Assembly (NCBI GenBank): GCA_024398105.1
Contig: JAKSJP010000011.1
Span: forward strand, 1-64,000
DNA from: Bacteroidales bacterium
GTDB taxonomy: Bacteria; Bacteroidota; Bacteroidia; Bacteroidales; UBA932
Reading direction: 5' to 3'
Length of the DNA: 64,000 bases
Shown here: positions 50,823 to 58,588 of the stretch, piece by piece
Layout of the letters: the number at the start of each line of letters is the position of its first letter
How positions within the stretch are numbered: the first letter of the stretch is position 1
The notes under the pieces: generated by a model
Told to the model about the DNA's origin: nothing
Database searches by the model: none
The model's input: the letters and a program-made list of their open reading frames with translations, nothing else
Program-made: the position numbers and the translations under genes

Positions 50823-53800
50823 ATGGGAAACAAAGTCTTTTCATTCATTACTGCCTCACTTTTTCTGATGGCTGCATGTAATCCTGAGGTAACTCCAACT
50901 CCTGAACCGGAACCGAAGCCAGAGCCGCAGGAACCGGCAAGTGTTTCGTTGTCCAACATAACATCGAGCTCCGATGCCGTTAGGTATGACTCCACAAATG
51001 ACAAGCTGACCATCAATTTCACAGAAGCTGAGGGTTCTGTATCATTTAAGCTCAAAGCAAGCGAAGCATGGGGAATCAAGGCCTCCAACAGCCATGCTGA
51101 CTCATGGCTGACCATTTCTCCTGCGTCTGGAAACAAAGGTGAAACCACAGTAAAGGTATCATCAAAAGCCAATGACACATATGATGAGAGGTCAGCAGAC
51201 TACGACATCATATGTGGAAGCGTGAAGAAATCCATAAGAGTCGTACAGAAGCAGAAGAACGCAGTCCTTATCTCTGAAAAGAAAGCAGAAATCACGGAAA
51301 AGGGCGGCGAGCTCAAGATTGAACTCCAGCACAATGTCGACTTCGAAGTGAAGATCTCTGAAGGATGCGACTGGATCCAGCAAGTCCAGACGAAGGGTCT
51401 GCAGAAAAAGACTCTGGTATTCCAGGTCCAGGAGAACGAAGGCACAAAGGCTAGAGAGGCAAGTATCACGATATCGTCGTCACTTGGTTCCGAATCCGTT
51501 TCCGTGTATCAGAAAGGCGTCGTTCCAATGCTTGTGCTTGGACAGTCTGAATATACTGTGGACAGCGATGCCCACAATATTGAGGTTCTTGTAACCAGCA
51601 ACACTCCTGTGACATTCGAGATAATACAAGGCGCTGATTGGATCAGTGATGTAAGTACGAAGTCAACATCGACAGATAAGTATAAGTTCTCGATCGCAAA
51701 GAACGGATCATATGATCTGCGTGAAGGAGAAATTGTGTTCAGAAGTACTGAGCTTGGCCTGTCTGAGAAATTCAGGATAACTCAGATGCAGAAAGATGCC
51801 ATAGTCATAGCGAAAAGCAGCTATCAGATCGGAAACGAAGGAGGCGATGTTGTCGTTGAACTCGGGCACAATGTTGATTTCGGCATCAGCATTGACTGCA
51901 ATTGGGTCCATCAGGTTCAGACAAAAGCGCTCCAGACCAGAAATCTTATATTTTCTGTTGACTCTAATCCTGGCTATGAAGAGCGTAAGGCGACCATTAC
52001 GTTCACTTCAAGTGATGGTAAGATCAGCCAGGCTGTCGAAATCAAGCAGAGCAAGAATGTCGAACTGCTGGTTTCGCAGAACGAGTTCTTATTGGGCTAT
52101 CAGAGTCGGACATTTAATCTGGAGGTCTACTCAAATGAGGAATATAGTATAGTGATGCCTGATGTGGATTGGCTGCATAAGGTGGAGACCAAGGCCCTCG
52201 ACTGGAAGTCAAATACATTTATGGTAGATGCTAACGATGCTCCAGAGGTCAGGACAGCCCAGATTGTAGTCCTGAATGAAGAAACAGGCAAGTCTCTGAC
52301 AGTTCAGATAATCCAGTATCCTGTTCCTCAGATCATATTATCTACCAACTTTGTCGAGATGGACGCTGAAGGAGGCGAGTTCTATGTAGACGTCAAATCC
52401 AATGTGCCATTTGTAGTATTGTACAGTCAGTATTACAACATCGTGACGACTGATACACCTGAAACCTTCGGCACGCCGGTAGAGACAACGCTGCATTTCA
52501 TGGTTTCAAAGAACACTGAGCCTTTTGTGCAGTTTGCAACTATCTTATTCTTTGATATCAGCGGTACTCTGGCTGCTACGGTCGAGGTCAAGCTGGCGCC
52601 AAACAATTCATTGGAAACTCTTCCTCCTATAGAGGAATTCACTGACCTGGGCAGAGAGTCCATCAGCCAGATAAATTTCTATGCGGGAAGTGACGTGACC
52701 ACTGACAGATATACGAATAGCGGTCAGCTTGTATATGCCAAGACAGTCGGTACCACACTGAACCTGTATACCCCGTCCGGAAAATTCAAGATTCTCGACG
52801 GCAGGGAATATTTCCTGAATTGCTCTTCGTTGAAATCAGTGGATCTGACGTCATGGGATACTTCGGAGTGTAAGTATATGAGTCGTTTGTTCTATGGGTG
52901 CAGTTCATTGGAAGAAGTGAATCTGGAGGGCCTGGATACACATCTTGCAGAAGATTTCTCATACATGTTCAGCGACTGCCATAAACTTAAGACGGTGGAC
53001 CTTTCGTTCCTCAAGGGAGCAAAATGCGGGACATTCAAGAATATGTTCGCAGGTATTAGAGATTTCATGACTCTGGAAACAATAGATCTCAGCGGCCTTG
53101 ATGTGTCTGCCCTGCGGTCTGCGCATTGTATGTTCCAGTTATGTGTCTATCTTAAGTCTGTGAAGCTTGGTGATTGGAACGTACCTTCAACAGCGGACCT
53201 CTCTGGTATGTTTGGTTATGTTGCAGAACTATCAATCTGCGACGTCTATTGCAGCAGAACAACTGCAGAGAGACTTCTTGGAAGCGATGCCAACTGTGGC
53301 ATTAACCTGAGATGGCATCTGGACAATGGTGAGTCATTCTATAGGAGTTCTGATTATTCAAAGGATGGTCAGGTTACGTTGCTGCAGCAGGCTACCAGAG
53401 GAAAGGGTATCAACATTGTGCTTTTCGGCGATGGATATTCTGACCGTATGATAAGTAATGGCATATACAGGTCAGATATGACCAGAGCGATGGAGCATCT
53501 TTTCTCACAAGAACCGCTTCGATCATACAGGGACTGCTTCAATGTATATGAAGTGACAGCCGTTTCTGAATCTGAGTATTATTACTATGGAGGAAGTACT
53601 GCTTTCAGTGCAGTGCCGATTACGCCGGTGGAGTGGGATGAGGATAAGTGTATGGGGTATGTCAAGGGAATCGTCGGCGAGGATGGCCTTGACGCGGCCG
53701 TCGGTATCATCCTCATGAATACTCCATCATCAGTTACCGGTACTGCAGTCATGAAGAAACCTTCACGATATGACCCTTCAGTTGACTATGCTTCCGGATT

Positions 53801-54356
53801 TGGCATGCTTGCTGCCAGCAGGGGCGCTTCTGATGATGATGGCGCAATCCTGCTTCATGAGTTTGGCCACGCGTTTGCAAAGCTTGATGAGGAATACGTA
53901 CTATATACGGATTCTTGTTCTGAGGGTTATATAGAATTTCTTACCGCGGATATGTGGATGGGCTGGTGGAGCAATGTCGATTTCACCTCAGATCTTTCCA
54001 AGATCAAATGGAGTTCATATGTCCATGATGACAGATACTCAAGCCAACATATCGGTGCGTATGAGGGTGCCAGCCATTATGCCTATGGAGTGTGGAAACC
54101 TACGGAAGAAAGTATCATGAACAGTTATCATCCTGATTTCAACGCACCTTCCCGTGAGACTTTCTATCGCAGGATCAACAAGCTGGCATTCGGTGCAGAA
54201 TGGGAGTTTGATCTGGAAGAGTTCAAGGTCTGGGATACAAGCAGGCCAAAGACGGTCCGTGCAAGACGTAGGACAACTTCTGATCCGCTTCAGGAAAGCC
54301 CATATCTGAAGAGCCTCCAGAAACAGGTCAAGGATTACCGGGTACTGAATAGGTAG
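50823..54356 (+). CDS. Giant BACON/DUF285/M64-peptidase surface lipoprotein
   Basis: A 1177-residue surface lipoprotein. The lipobox is MAAC (Cys19), followed by a Pro/Glu/Lys linker (TPEPEPKPEPQEP). Residues about 30-590 are BACON-type repeats, about six, each with a Trp strand (VDFEVKISEGCDWIQQV, VTFEIIQGADWISDV, DFGISIDCNWVHQV, EEYSIVMPDVDWLHKV). Residues about 620-810 are leucine-rich DUF285-type repeats (SLKSVDLTSWDTSECKYMSR, SLEEVNLEGLDT, KLKTVDLSFLKG). The last 320 residues are an M64 (IgA-peptidase type) metallopeptidase with VLFGDGYSD and HEFGHAFAKLDEE (His1012, His1016, and Glu). The combination suggests a mucin- or immunoglobulin-targeted protease; the target is inference. Confidence 0.9.
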   Translation: MGNKVFSFITASLFLMAACNPEVTPTPEPEPKPEPQEPASVSLSNITSSSDAVRYDSTNDKLTINFTEAEGSVSFKLKASEAWGIKASNSHADSWLTISPASGNKGETTVKVSSKANDTYDERSADYDIICGSVKKSIRVVQKQKNAVLISEKKAEITEKGGELKIELQHNVDFEVKISEGCDWIQQVQTKGLQKKTLVFQVQENEGTKAREASITISSSLGSESVSVYQKGVVPMLVLGQSEYTVDSDAHNIEVLVTSNTPVTFEIIQGADWISDVSTKSTSTDKYKFSIAKNGSYDLREGEIVFRSTELGLSEKFRITQMQKDAIVIAKSSYQIGNEGGDVVVELGHNVDFGISIDCNWVHQVQTKALQTRNLIFSVDSNPGYEERKATITFTSSDGKISQAVEIKQSKNVELLVSQNEFLLGYQSRTFNLEVYSNEEYSIVMPDVDWLHKVETKALDWKSNTFMVDANDAPEVRTAQIVVLNEETGKSLTVQIIQYPVPQIILSTNFVEMDAEGGEFYVDVKSNVPFVVLYSQYYNIVTTDTPETFGTPVETTLHFMVSKNTEPFVQFATILFFDISGTLAATVEVKLAPNNSLETLPPIEEFTDLGRESISQINFYAGSDVTTDRYTNSGQLVYAKTVGTTLNLYTPSGKFKILDGREYFLNCSSLKSVDLTSWDTSECKYMSRLFYGCSSLEEVNLEGLDTHLAEDFSYMFSDCHKLKTVDLSFLKGAKCGTFKNMFAGIRDFMTLETIDLSGLDVSALRSAHCMFQLCVYLKSVKLGDWNVPSTADLSGMFGYVAELSICDVYCSRTTAERLLGSDANCGINLRWHLDNGESFYRSSDYSKDGQVTLLQQATRGKGINIVLFGDGYSDRMISNGIYRSDMTRAMEHLFSQEPLRSYRDCFNVYEVTAVSESEYYYYGGSTAFSAVPITPVEWDEDKCMGYVKGIVGEDGLDAAVGIILMNTPSSVTGTAVMKKPSRYDPSVDYASGFGMLAASRGASDDDGAILLHEFGHAFAKLDEEYVLYTDSCSEGYIEFLTADMWMGWWSNVDFTSDLSKIKWSSYVHDDRYSSQHIGAYEGASHYAYGVWKPTEESIMNSYHPDFNAPSRETFYRRINKLAFGAEWEFDLEEFKVWDTSRPKTVRARRRTTSDPLQESPYLKSLQKQVKDYRVLNR

Positions 54357-54393
54357 GGGATATAGGAGCTGGTCGGATTCTGTGCATGCTAGC

Positions 54394-54420
54394 TTAGGTT
54401 GCACGAGTAAGTCACGGCTG
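54394..54420. repeat. 27-bp repeat, copy 1
   Basis: TTAGGTTGCACGAGTAAGTCACGGCTG; a copy with three mismatches lies at 56439-56465. The 205-bp gap 54357-54561 holds this repeat, an imperfect hairpin around 54437-54467 (GCAATT arms) and the rhodanese promoter. Confidence 0.6.
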
Positions 54421-54487
54421 CCATCCTCCGAAATGGCAATTGTCGTCCTTTGGAAGACAGAATTGCACTCATAAGCATCGTCAAACG

Positions 54488-54506
54488 CGAAATAGTCGTA
54501 ACTTTG
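54488..54506 (+). promoter_or_regulatory. Promoter of the rhodanese gene (19-bp core shared with 55232)
   Basis: CGAAATAGTCGTAACTTTG, with TAACTTTG as -7 element (54499-54506), 55 nt before the start codon at 54562. The same 19 bp occur at 55232-55250. Confidence 0.65.
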
Positions 54507-54561
54507 AAGAACACCGACACATTCGTCAAGGCGAATGGTCTGATAATGCATCTCACGCGAC

Positions 54562-55020
54562 ATGAAGAAGTCTATAGTTATAGTTGGCATTGCTGCCGTG
54601 TGCATCGCACTCGGCTCTTTCGGGGTATTCCTGCACAAGGCATACGCCATTGCAGACGTCATCACAGATGAAGCCAGATACGATATGATTGACAAAGGAT
54701 ACAGATCACTCTCAGTAGATGAATATGAGAAGGCAATAGCTGACACATCCGTGTTCAGGCTTGACGTAAGGACAATGGAAGAACGTCGGGACGATGGATA
54801 CATCCCCGGCACTGTCATGATAGATGTCCAGAAGGACGACTTTATCGAGAAGGCCAGCGAGATCCTTCCGAAGGACAGGACGATAGCCGTGAACTGCAGA
54901 AGCGGACGCCGCAGCAAGATTGCGGCAGAAAAACTTGTCGGCCTTGGATACGATGTCATAGAGCTTGATGGAGGTTTCAACGCATGGAAGGATGCGGGCA
55001 AACCAGTAATGATAGAGTAA
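54562..55020 (+). CDS. Membrane-anchored or exported rhodanese-like protein
   Basis: A 152-residue single-domain rhodanese (sulfurtransferase). An N-terminal hydrophobic segment (about residues 4-25) serves as signal or anchor, so the domain lies outside the cytoplasm. FRLDVRTMEERRDDGYIPG and the active-site loop NCRSGRRS with Cys112 are complete, then ELDGGFNAWKDAGKP closes the domain. It may transfer sulfur to cyanide or thiols, or act in periplasmic redox chemistry. It shares its promoter core with the flavoprotein gene 700 bp downstream. Confidence 0.9.
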   Translation: MKKSIVIVGIAAVCIALGSFGVFLHKAYAIADVITDEARYDMIDKGYRSLSVDEYEKAIADTSVFRLDVRTMEERRDDGYIPGTVMIDVQKDDFIEKASEILPKDRTIAVNCRSGRRSKIAAEKLVGLGYDVIELDGGFNAWKDAGKPVMIE

Positions 55021-55026
55021 GTATGA

Positions 55027-55137
55027 CACCTCTGCCAGGTATACCATGGCAGGGATGTGGAGGACGTATACAGAGATTATATCGAAGGCACGAGGACCTT
55101 CGAGGAGATAGCGAAGGAATACAGAAGACTGTACTGA
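55027..55137 (+). pseudogene. C-terminal gene remnant
   Basis: An open frame without start codon reads CQVYHGRDVEDVYRDYIEGT and then RTFEEIAKEYRRLY before a stop. Its helical, charged composition looks like the C-terminus of a real protein, but I cannot name it. It begins just after the rhodanese stop. Confidence 0.35.
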
Positions 55138-55138
55138 C

Positions 55139-55189
55139 ATGATCACAACAATAATCATAGCAATCACGTGTCTTGCAAGCCTGGTGTAA
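55139..55189 (+). pseudogene. 16-codon membrane-protein remnant
   Basis: An ATG 1 bp after the previous stop begins MITTIIIAITCLASLV and then stops. This hydrophobic run is like the first helix of a membrane protein cut off by deletion. Confidence 0.35.
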
Positions 55190-55231
55190 TTGTATTCTGC
55201 CTTTCACAGTTTGGGCTATAGGATTACACCA

Positions 55232-55250
55232 CGAAATAGTCGTAACTTTG
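55232..55250 (+). promoter_or_regulatory. Promoter of the flavoprotein gene (19-bp core shared with 54488)
   Basis: The same 19 bases as at 54488-54506, ending in TAACTTTG, 23 nt before the ATG at 55274. Confidence 0.65.
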
Positions 55251-55273
55251 GACAATAGAGAAAAAGAGAGAAA

Positions 55274-55843
55274 ATGAAGGTACTTGTAATATCAGCCAGT
55301 CCGAGGATTGGCAGCAACTCGGACACTTTGGCAAATGAGTTCATGCGTGGTGCGCAGGATGCCGGCCACGATGTTGAGAAGATCAATCTCAGAGAACATG
55401 ACATCCAGTTCTGCAAGGGATGCCTTGCATGCCAGAGGGACGGAGTGAAGGAGATGTTCCTTGCAGGGGACTGCTCCAAGGCCTGTGTAATCAAGGACGA
55501 CGCTGCAGCAATCGTGCAGAAGATCCATGATGCCGATGTCATCTGCTGGGCGACCCCTATCTACTATTATGAGATGAGCGGCCAGATGAAGGTCATGATC
55601 GACCGTGGCAACCCTCTCTATACGACGGACTACAGGTTCCGTGACATCTACCTGATCACGACTGCAGCAGACGACGAGCCCGAGACTCCAAAACGCGCCG
55701 AGACCGGCCTGTCCGGCTGGATCGACTGTTTTCCTAAGTGTTCACTCAAGGGGTCACTCTTCTGCGGTGGAGTTACATCTCCGGGCGACATCAAGGACAA
55801 CGCCAAGCTTGTGCAGGCGTACGAGATGGGTAAGAACCTGTGA
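55274..55843 (+). CDS. NADPH-dependent FMN reductase/flavodoxin-like protein
   Basis: A 189-residue flavodoxin-fold oxidoreductase. The phosphate loop VISASPRIGSNSDTL binds FMN; CKGCLACQRDG and GDCSKACVIKDD give two pairs of cysteines as in the iron-sulfur-flavoprotein-related branch; WATPIYYYEMSGQMKVMIDRG is the second FMN site (first 20 residues shown). It likely uses NAD(P)H to reduce a flavin, quinone or iron. No iron-sulfur cluster spacing (CxxCxxC..C) of the classical type is complete. A YciI remnant and a TfoX-like gene follow. Confidence 0.88.
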   Translation: MKVLVISASPRIGSNSDTLANEFMRGAQDAGHDVEKINLREHDIQFCKGCLACQRDGVKEMFLAGDCSKACVIKDDAAAIVQKIHDADVICWATPIYYYEMSGQMKVMIDRGNPLYTTDYRFRDIYLITTAADDEPETPKRAETGLSGWIDCFPKCSLKGSLFCGGVTSPGDIKDNAKLVQAYEMGKNL

Positions 55844-55860
55844 AACTGACAGTCAGTAAT

Positions 55861-55956
55861 ATGCAATTCATAGTAAGAGCCTACGACGGCGAAGGAATGC
55901 TTGACAAGAGAATGGAGGTCCGTCCTCGCCACTTGGAAGGCATGGCAGAAGATTGA
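55861..55956 (+). pseudogene. Truncated YciI-like gene
   Basis: The 31-codon frame starts MQFIVRAYDGEGMLDKRMEV and continues RPRHLEGM, which matches the first 28 residues of YciI-related proteins of Bacteroidota (from memory). After AED it stops, so about two thirds of the domain is absent. Confidence 0.6.
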
Positions 55957-56004
55957 GATAGAACAGATGAATGTGATAATCCGCTAAGATCTGAACAGAA
56001 AACA

Positions 56005-56328
56005 ATGGCAAGCTCACTTGATTACGCTGAATATGTGATGGACCAGCTCACAGGAGTCGGCGTCCTCCGAGCAAGGAAGATGTTCGGAGAGTACATGGTC
56101 TACCTCAATGAGAAGCCTGTCGTGCTTGTGTGCGACAATATCTGCTACGTAAAGAAGCATCCAATCATCGACGAAATCATGTCAGATGCTGAATGCGGCT
56201 GTCCATACCACGGCGCAAAGGAGCATTACATCCTTGACATAGACCATTCATCTGAAGCGCGTCGCATAGTGTCTCTTCTGGAAACTGTTACGGATTACCC
56301 TAAGAAGAAAAAATCAGTGAAGGGGTGA
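56005..56328 (+). CDS. TfoX N-terminal-domain protein
   Basis: A 107-residue protein. YVMDQLTGVGVLRARKMFGE, then YMVYLNEKPVVLVCDNICYV and YILDIDHSSEARRIVSLLE, matches the TfoX N-terminal domain (PF04993). The usual family name points to competence regulation in proteobacteria, but stand-alone TfoX_N proteins have unknown role. The C-terminus is basic (PKKKKSVKG). It is followed by a terminator. Confidence 0.85.
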   Translation: MASSLDYAEYVMDQLTGVGVLRARKMFGEYMVYLNEKPVVLVCDNICYVKKHPIIDEIMSDAECGCPYHGAKEHYILDIDHSSEARRIVSLLETVTDYPKKKKSVKG

Positions 56329-56380
56329 AGACCTGATTTTTCCGTGCAGGCTAACTGCCTTCCATTCAGGTGCATATGAG

Positions 56381-56412
56381 AAGTCCCATCGATCGCGCGA
56401 CCGATGGGACTT
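56381..56412 (+). terminator. Rho-independent terminator
   Basis: AAGTCCCATCG and CGATGGGACTT make an 11-bp stem with a 10-nt loop and a following TT run, 53 bp after the TfoX-like gene. Confidence 0.85.
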
Positions 56413-56438
56413 TTGGTATCTGATTGCACCACACTGAT

Positions 56439-56465
56439 TTAGGTTGCACGGACAAGTCACGGCTG
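56439..56465. repeat. 27-bp repeat, copy 2
   Basis: TTAGGTTGCACGGACAAGTCACGGCTG, matching 54394-54420. Here the AAGTCAC part also pairs with a GTGACTT 17 nt downstream, forming a stem of 7 bp. The 260-bp gap 56329-56588 contains this repeat and two terminators only. Confidence 0.6.
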
Positions 56466-56535
56466 CTCGATAGCAAAGTGACTTGCGTGAAAGAGTAGTT
56501 AACATAATCGCAATTGTATAACCATAATACAGTAA

Positions 56536-56566
56536 TGCCCCTGAAGTCATCCCGACCTCAGGGGCA
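56536..56566 (-). terminator. Terminator of the lipocalin-superoxide reductase operon
   Basis: TGCCCCTGA and TCAGGGGCA form a 9-bp stem, extended by inner pairs, 22 bp after the lipocalin stop (minus strand). Confidence 0.75.
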
Positions 56567-56588
56567 AACATGTAAAACTAAACTAGAA

Positions 56589-57101
56589 CTAAGGTATCGG
56601 GTCATGTTCGACCCAGATAAGGCCGTCCGTCCTGTAGCCGCGGCCGCCTGCCTCGCGGAGGATGTCGCACACGACGGAGTCAGAAAGCACAGGCGTCCTC
56701 GACATTATCCATAGGTATTTGTCCTTCCTTGATCCGACAAGCGCGTACTGGTAGTCGGGATCGACCATCAGGACCCTGTAGTCAGAATAGAACGGTCCGA
56801 AGAAGGAGACTCTCAGCAGGCCGACCTTGCCAGTAGTCTTAGCCTTTCCCTGCGAGACCTTCACCTTGCCTTTCTTGATTCCGCTGTTCACGACCAGGAT
56901 AGATCCGTCTCCCTGCAAGGTATAGTTTGCCTGGGCGTGGGAGATTCCTCTCTCGAAGCTGTGGTCCATCCTTGCGATCTCGTACCAGTTTCCAAGGTAA
57001 CGGTTCAGGTTGAATGTTGCGACCGGAGTATTGTCTGCGTTCTGTGCCATACAGGATATTGTAAATAAGGATGCGATAATTATCAAGCATGCGTGTCTCA
57101 T
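56589..57101 (-). CDS. blc: Bacterial lipocalin (Blc-like) lipoprotein
   Basis: A 170-residue lipoprotein (lipobox TISC) with the lipocalin fold. NLNRYLGNWYEIARMDHSFE is the first structurally conserved region (GxWYEIAR), YALVGSRKDKYLWIMSRTP the second and third. Blc binds fatty acids or lysophospholipids and aids membrane repair. It lies 1 bp after a superoxide-reductase gene, so the two are co-transcribed and likely serve oxidative and envelope stress together. Confidence 0.92.
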   Translation of the reverse strand: MRHACLIIIASLFTISCMAQNADNTPVATFNLNRYLGNWYEIARMDHSFERGISHAQANYTLQGDGSILVVNSGIKKGKVKVSQGKAKTTGKVGLLRVSFFGPFYSDYRVLMVDPDYQYALVGSRKDKYLWIMSRTPVLSDSVVCDILREAGGRGYRTDGLIWVEHDPIP

Positions 57102-57102
57102 G

Positions 57103-57489
57103 TCATTTCTTCACTTCAGTTTTCCAGAGACCATGGATGTTGCAGTACGCGTAGATCGCGACCGGCTTGTCCTTGCAAAGATCGAACACGGCCTCGGCCG
57201 GATGTCCGATCTCAAGGTAGCGCAGGCACCCACCATGTTCCGTCTCGAGATAGATGAACATGATCTGGTGGTCCTCCGTCATAGGATGAGGCATGGAGCC
57301 GACCCTGACCAGCACCCTGCCGTCTCCCTTGCACTCAAGCGCGGGCAGGTGCTTCTCCACCACTGCGTCGATCTCACCCGGGATCAGCTCCTTCATCTCC
57401 TTTCCGCAGCAGGATACGTTCATACCAGAGTCGATTGTCTTGACGACCACGTTTCCGCATGTCGTACATAAGAAGAATTGTGTTTTCAT
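57103..57489 (-). CDS. Desulfoferrodoxin-type superoxide reductase
   Basis: A 128-residue superoxide reductase that turns superoxide into peroxide without making oxygen, useful to anaerobes. The N-terminal desulforedoxin part has CTTCGN and CCGKEM, so the extra rubredoxin-like iron site is present. The catalytic iron site is formed by the His of VEKHLPAL, the two His in MPHPMTEDH, and the Cys and His of YCNIHGLW. The Met at 57489 starts directly before the first Cys pair. It is divergent from a LysR regulator and followed by a lipocalin gene. Confidence 0.92.
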   Translation of the reverse strand: MKTQFFLCTTCGNVVVKTIDSGMNVSCCGKEMKELIPGEIDAVVEKHLPALECKGDGRVLVRVGSMPHPMTEDHQIMFIYLETEHGGCLRYLEIGHPAEAVFDLCKDKPVAIYAYCNIHGLWKTEVKK

Positions 57490-57537
57490 GACTGAAAAGT
57501 GTTTATGAGTTATACATATGCGTCCTTTCGGACAATG

Positions 57538-57545
57538 CAAAAGTA
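57538..57545 (-). promoter_or_regulatory. Promoter -7 element of superoxide reductase-lipocalin operon
   Basis: TACTTTTG on the minus strand, 48 nt before the start codon at 57489. The leader has a short hairpin, GTCC-TTTC-GGAC (57522-57533). Confidence 0.55.
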
Positions 57546-57613
57546 GGTCATAAAACTCCCCTATTTATTGAATGTCTATATTATTATCTATTTGTTGCTA
57601 TTGATATTTTCAA

Positions 57614-57621
57614 TATATTTG
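57614..57621 (+). promoter_or_regulatory. Promoter -7 element of the LysR gene
   Basis: TATATTTG, 24 nt before the ATG at 57646. It lies about 70 bp from the divergent superoxide-reductase promoter, so one bound regulator could control both. Confidence 0.55.
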
Positions 57622-57645
57622 CAACTGTTGATGGTTATTCGACAC

Positions 57646-58545
57646 ATGGAGATAAGACAGCTAAGATACTTCGTCACGGTGGCGCGGACCCTGAACTTCT
57701 CGGAGGCGGCGCGCAGGCTCTACGTCACGCAGGGCACGCTCTCACAGCAGATACAGCAGCTCGAGTTCGACCTGGGATCCCAGCTCTTCGAGCGCAGTTC
57801 GCACAGCGTATCCCTAACGGAGGCCGGTGAGGAGCTGCTGCCACTTGCCATGGACACGATATCCGCGTCTGAGGCCTGTATGACAAGGATGAACGACCTG
57901 CGCGGCGCACTCGCCGGGACGCTGAGGATCGGGGCCACCAGGACCTTCAAGGGCATGGTATCCAACACCCTGAGACAGTTCGTCAAGGACCATGGCGGAG
58001 TGCACCTGAACATTCAGTTCGCCACTGAAGTCGAGCTTCTTGACATGCTCAGGAAGAAGGAGATCGACCTGGCACTGGCGTACAAGGGTGTGCTCGACTT
58101 CGAGGAGATCGAGTCTGAGATCCTCTTCAGCACCAGCCTGCACATACTCATGAGGAAAGGACACCCCCTGTCTGAAGAGAAAAACCTTACACTGGAAAGG
58201 CTCAAGGGACATGGAATCATAATCCCTGGAAAGGCTCTCCAGGCAAGGCAGTCGTTCGACCGCTTCATCGGGATTGACACCAGAAAGCTCGACATAAGGG
58301 TCGAGATCAATGACCCTGAAGTTGCCATGGACCTGGTTCATGGCAGCAGCCTCCTGGCGATCAGCACTCCACTTCCGGCCCTGGACAGGAGCGGGATCGT
58401 GGCCGTCCCTCTCGAGGACGGAAGATATCAGATGCCATGCTGTGTCCACAGGCTGCGTAACAGCTACAGGAAGAGGTCAGCCGAGCTGTTCCTCGACCTG
58501 CTCAGGGACCAGGCCTGCCTGGAGAGAATCAGCCATTGGGTGTAG
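57646..58545 (+). CDS. LysR-family transcriptional regulator
   Basis: A 299-residue LysR protein. The winged helix is at the N-terminus (FVTVARTLNFSEAARRLYVT, QGTLSQQIQQLE, LGSQLFERSSHSVSLTEAG), and the periplasmic-binding-type effector domain follows (GTLRIGATRTF, EVELLDMLRKKEIDLAL). In Bacteroidota, regulators beside superoxide reductase are often OxyR-like, but the paired redox cysteines of OxyR are not evident here. It is divergent from the superoxide reductase-lipocalin operon, its likely target. The start MEIRQLRYF is typical; an earlier frame extension is hydrophobic and lies over the promoter. Confidence 0.9.
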   Translation: MEIRQLRYFVTVARTLNFSEAARRLYVTQGTLSQQIQQLEFDLGSQLFERSSHSVSLTEAGEELLPLAMDTISASEACMTRMNDLRGALAGTLRIGATRTFKGMVSNTLRQFVKDHGGVHLNIQFATEVELLDMLRKKEIDLALAYKGVLDFEEIESEILFSTSLHILMRKGHPLSEEKNLTLERLKGHGIIIPGKALQARQSFDRFIGIDTRKLDIRVEINDPEVAMDLVHGSSLLAISTPLPALDRSGIVAVPLEDGRYQMPCCVHRLRNSYRKRSAELFLDLLRDQACLERISHWV

Positions 58546-58588
58546 GGGGGGGGATATCAGGTAGTTTTAGGATAAAAGGTTAATCGTC

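Noticed and set aside
54039-55001. A 320-codon minus-strand frame across the end of the M64 gene and the rhodanese
   Set aside because: It spans two plus-strand genes with complete catalytic motifs and the promoter between them.
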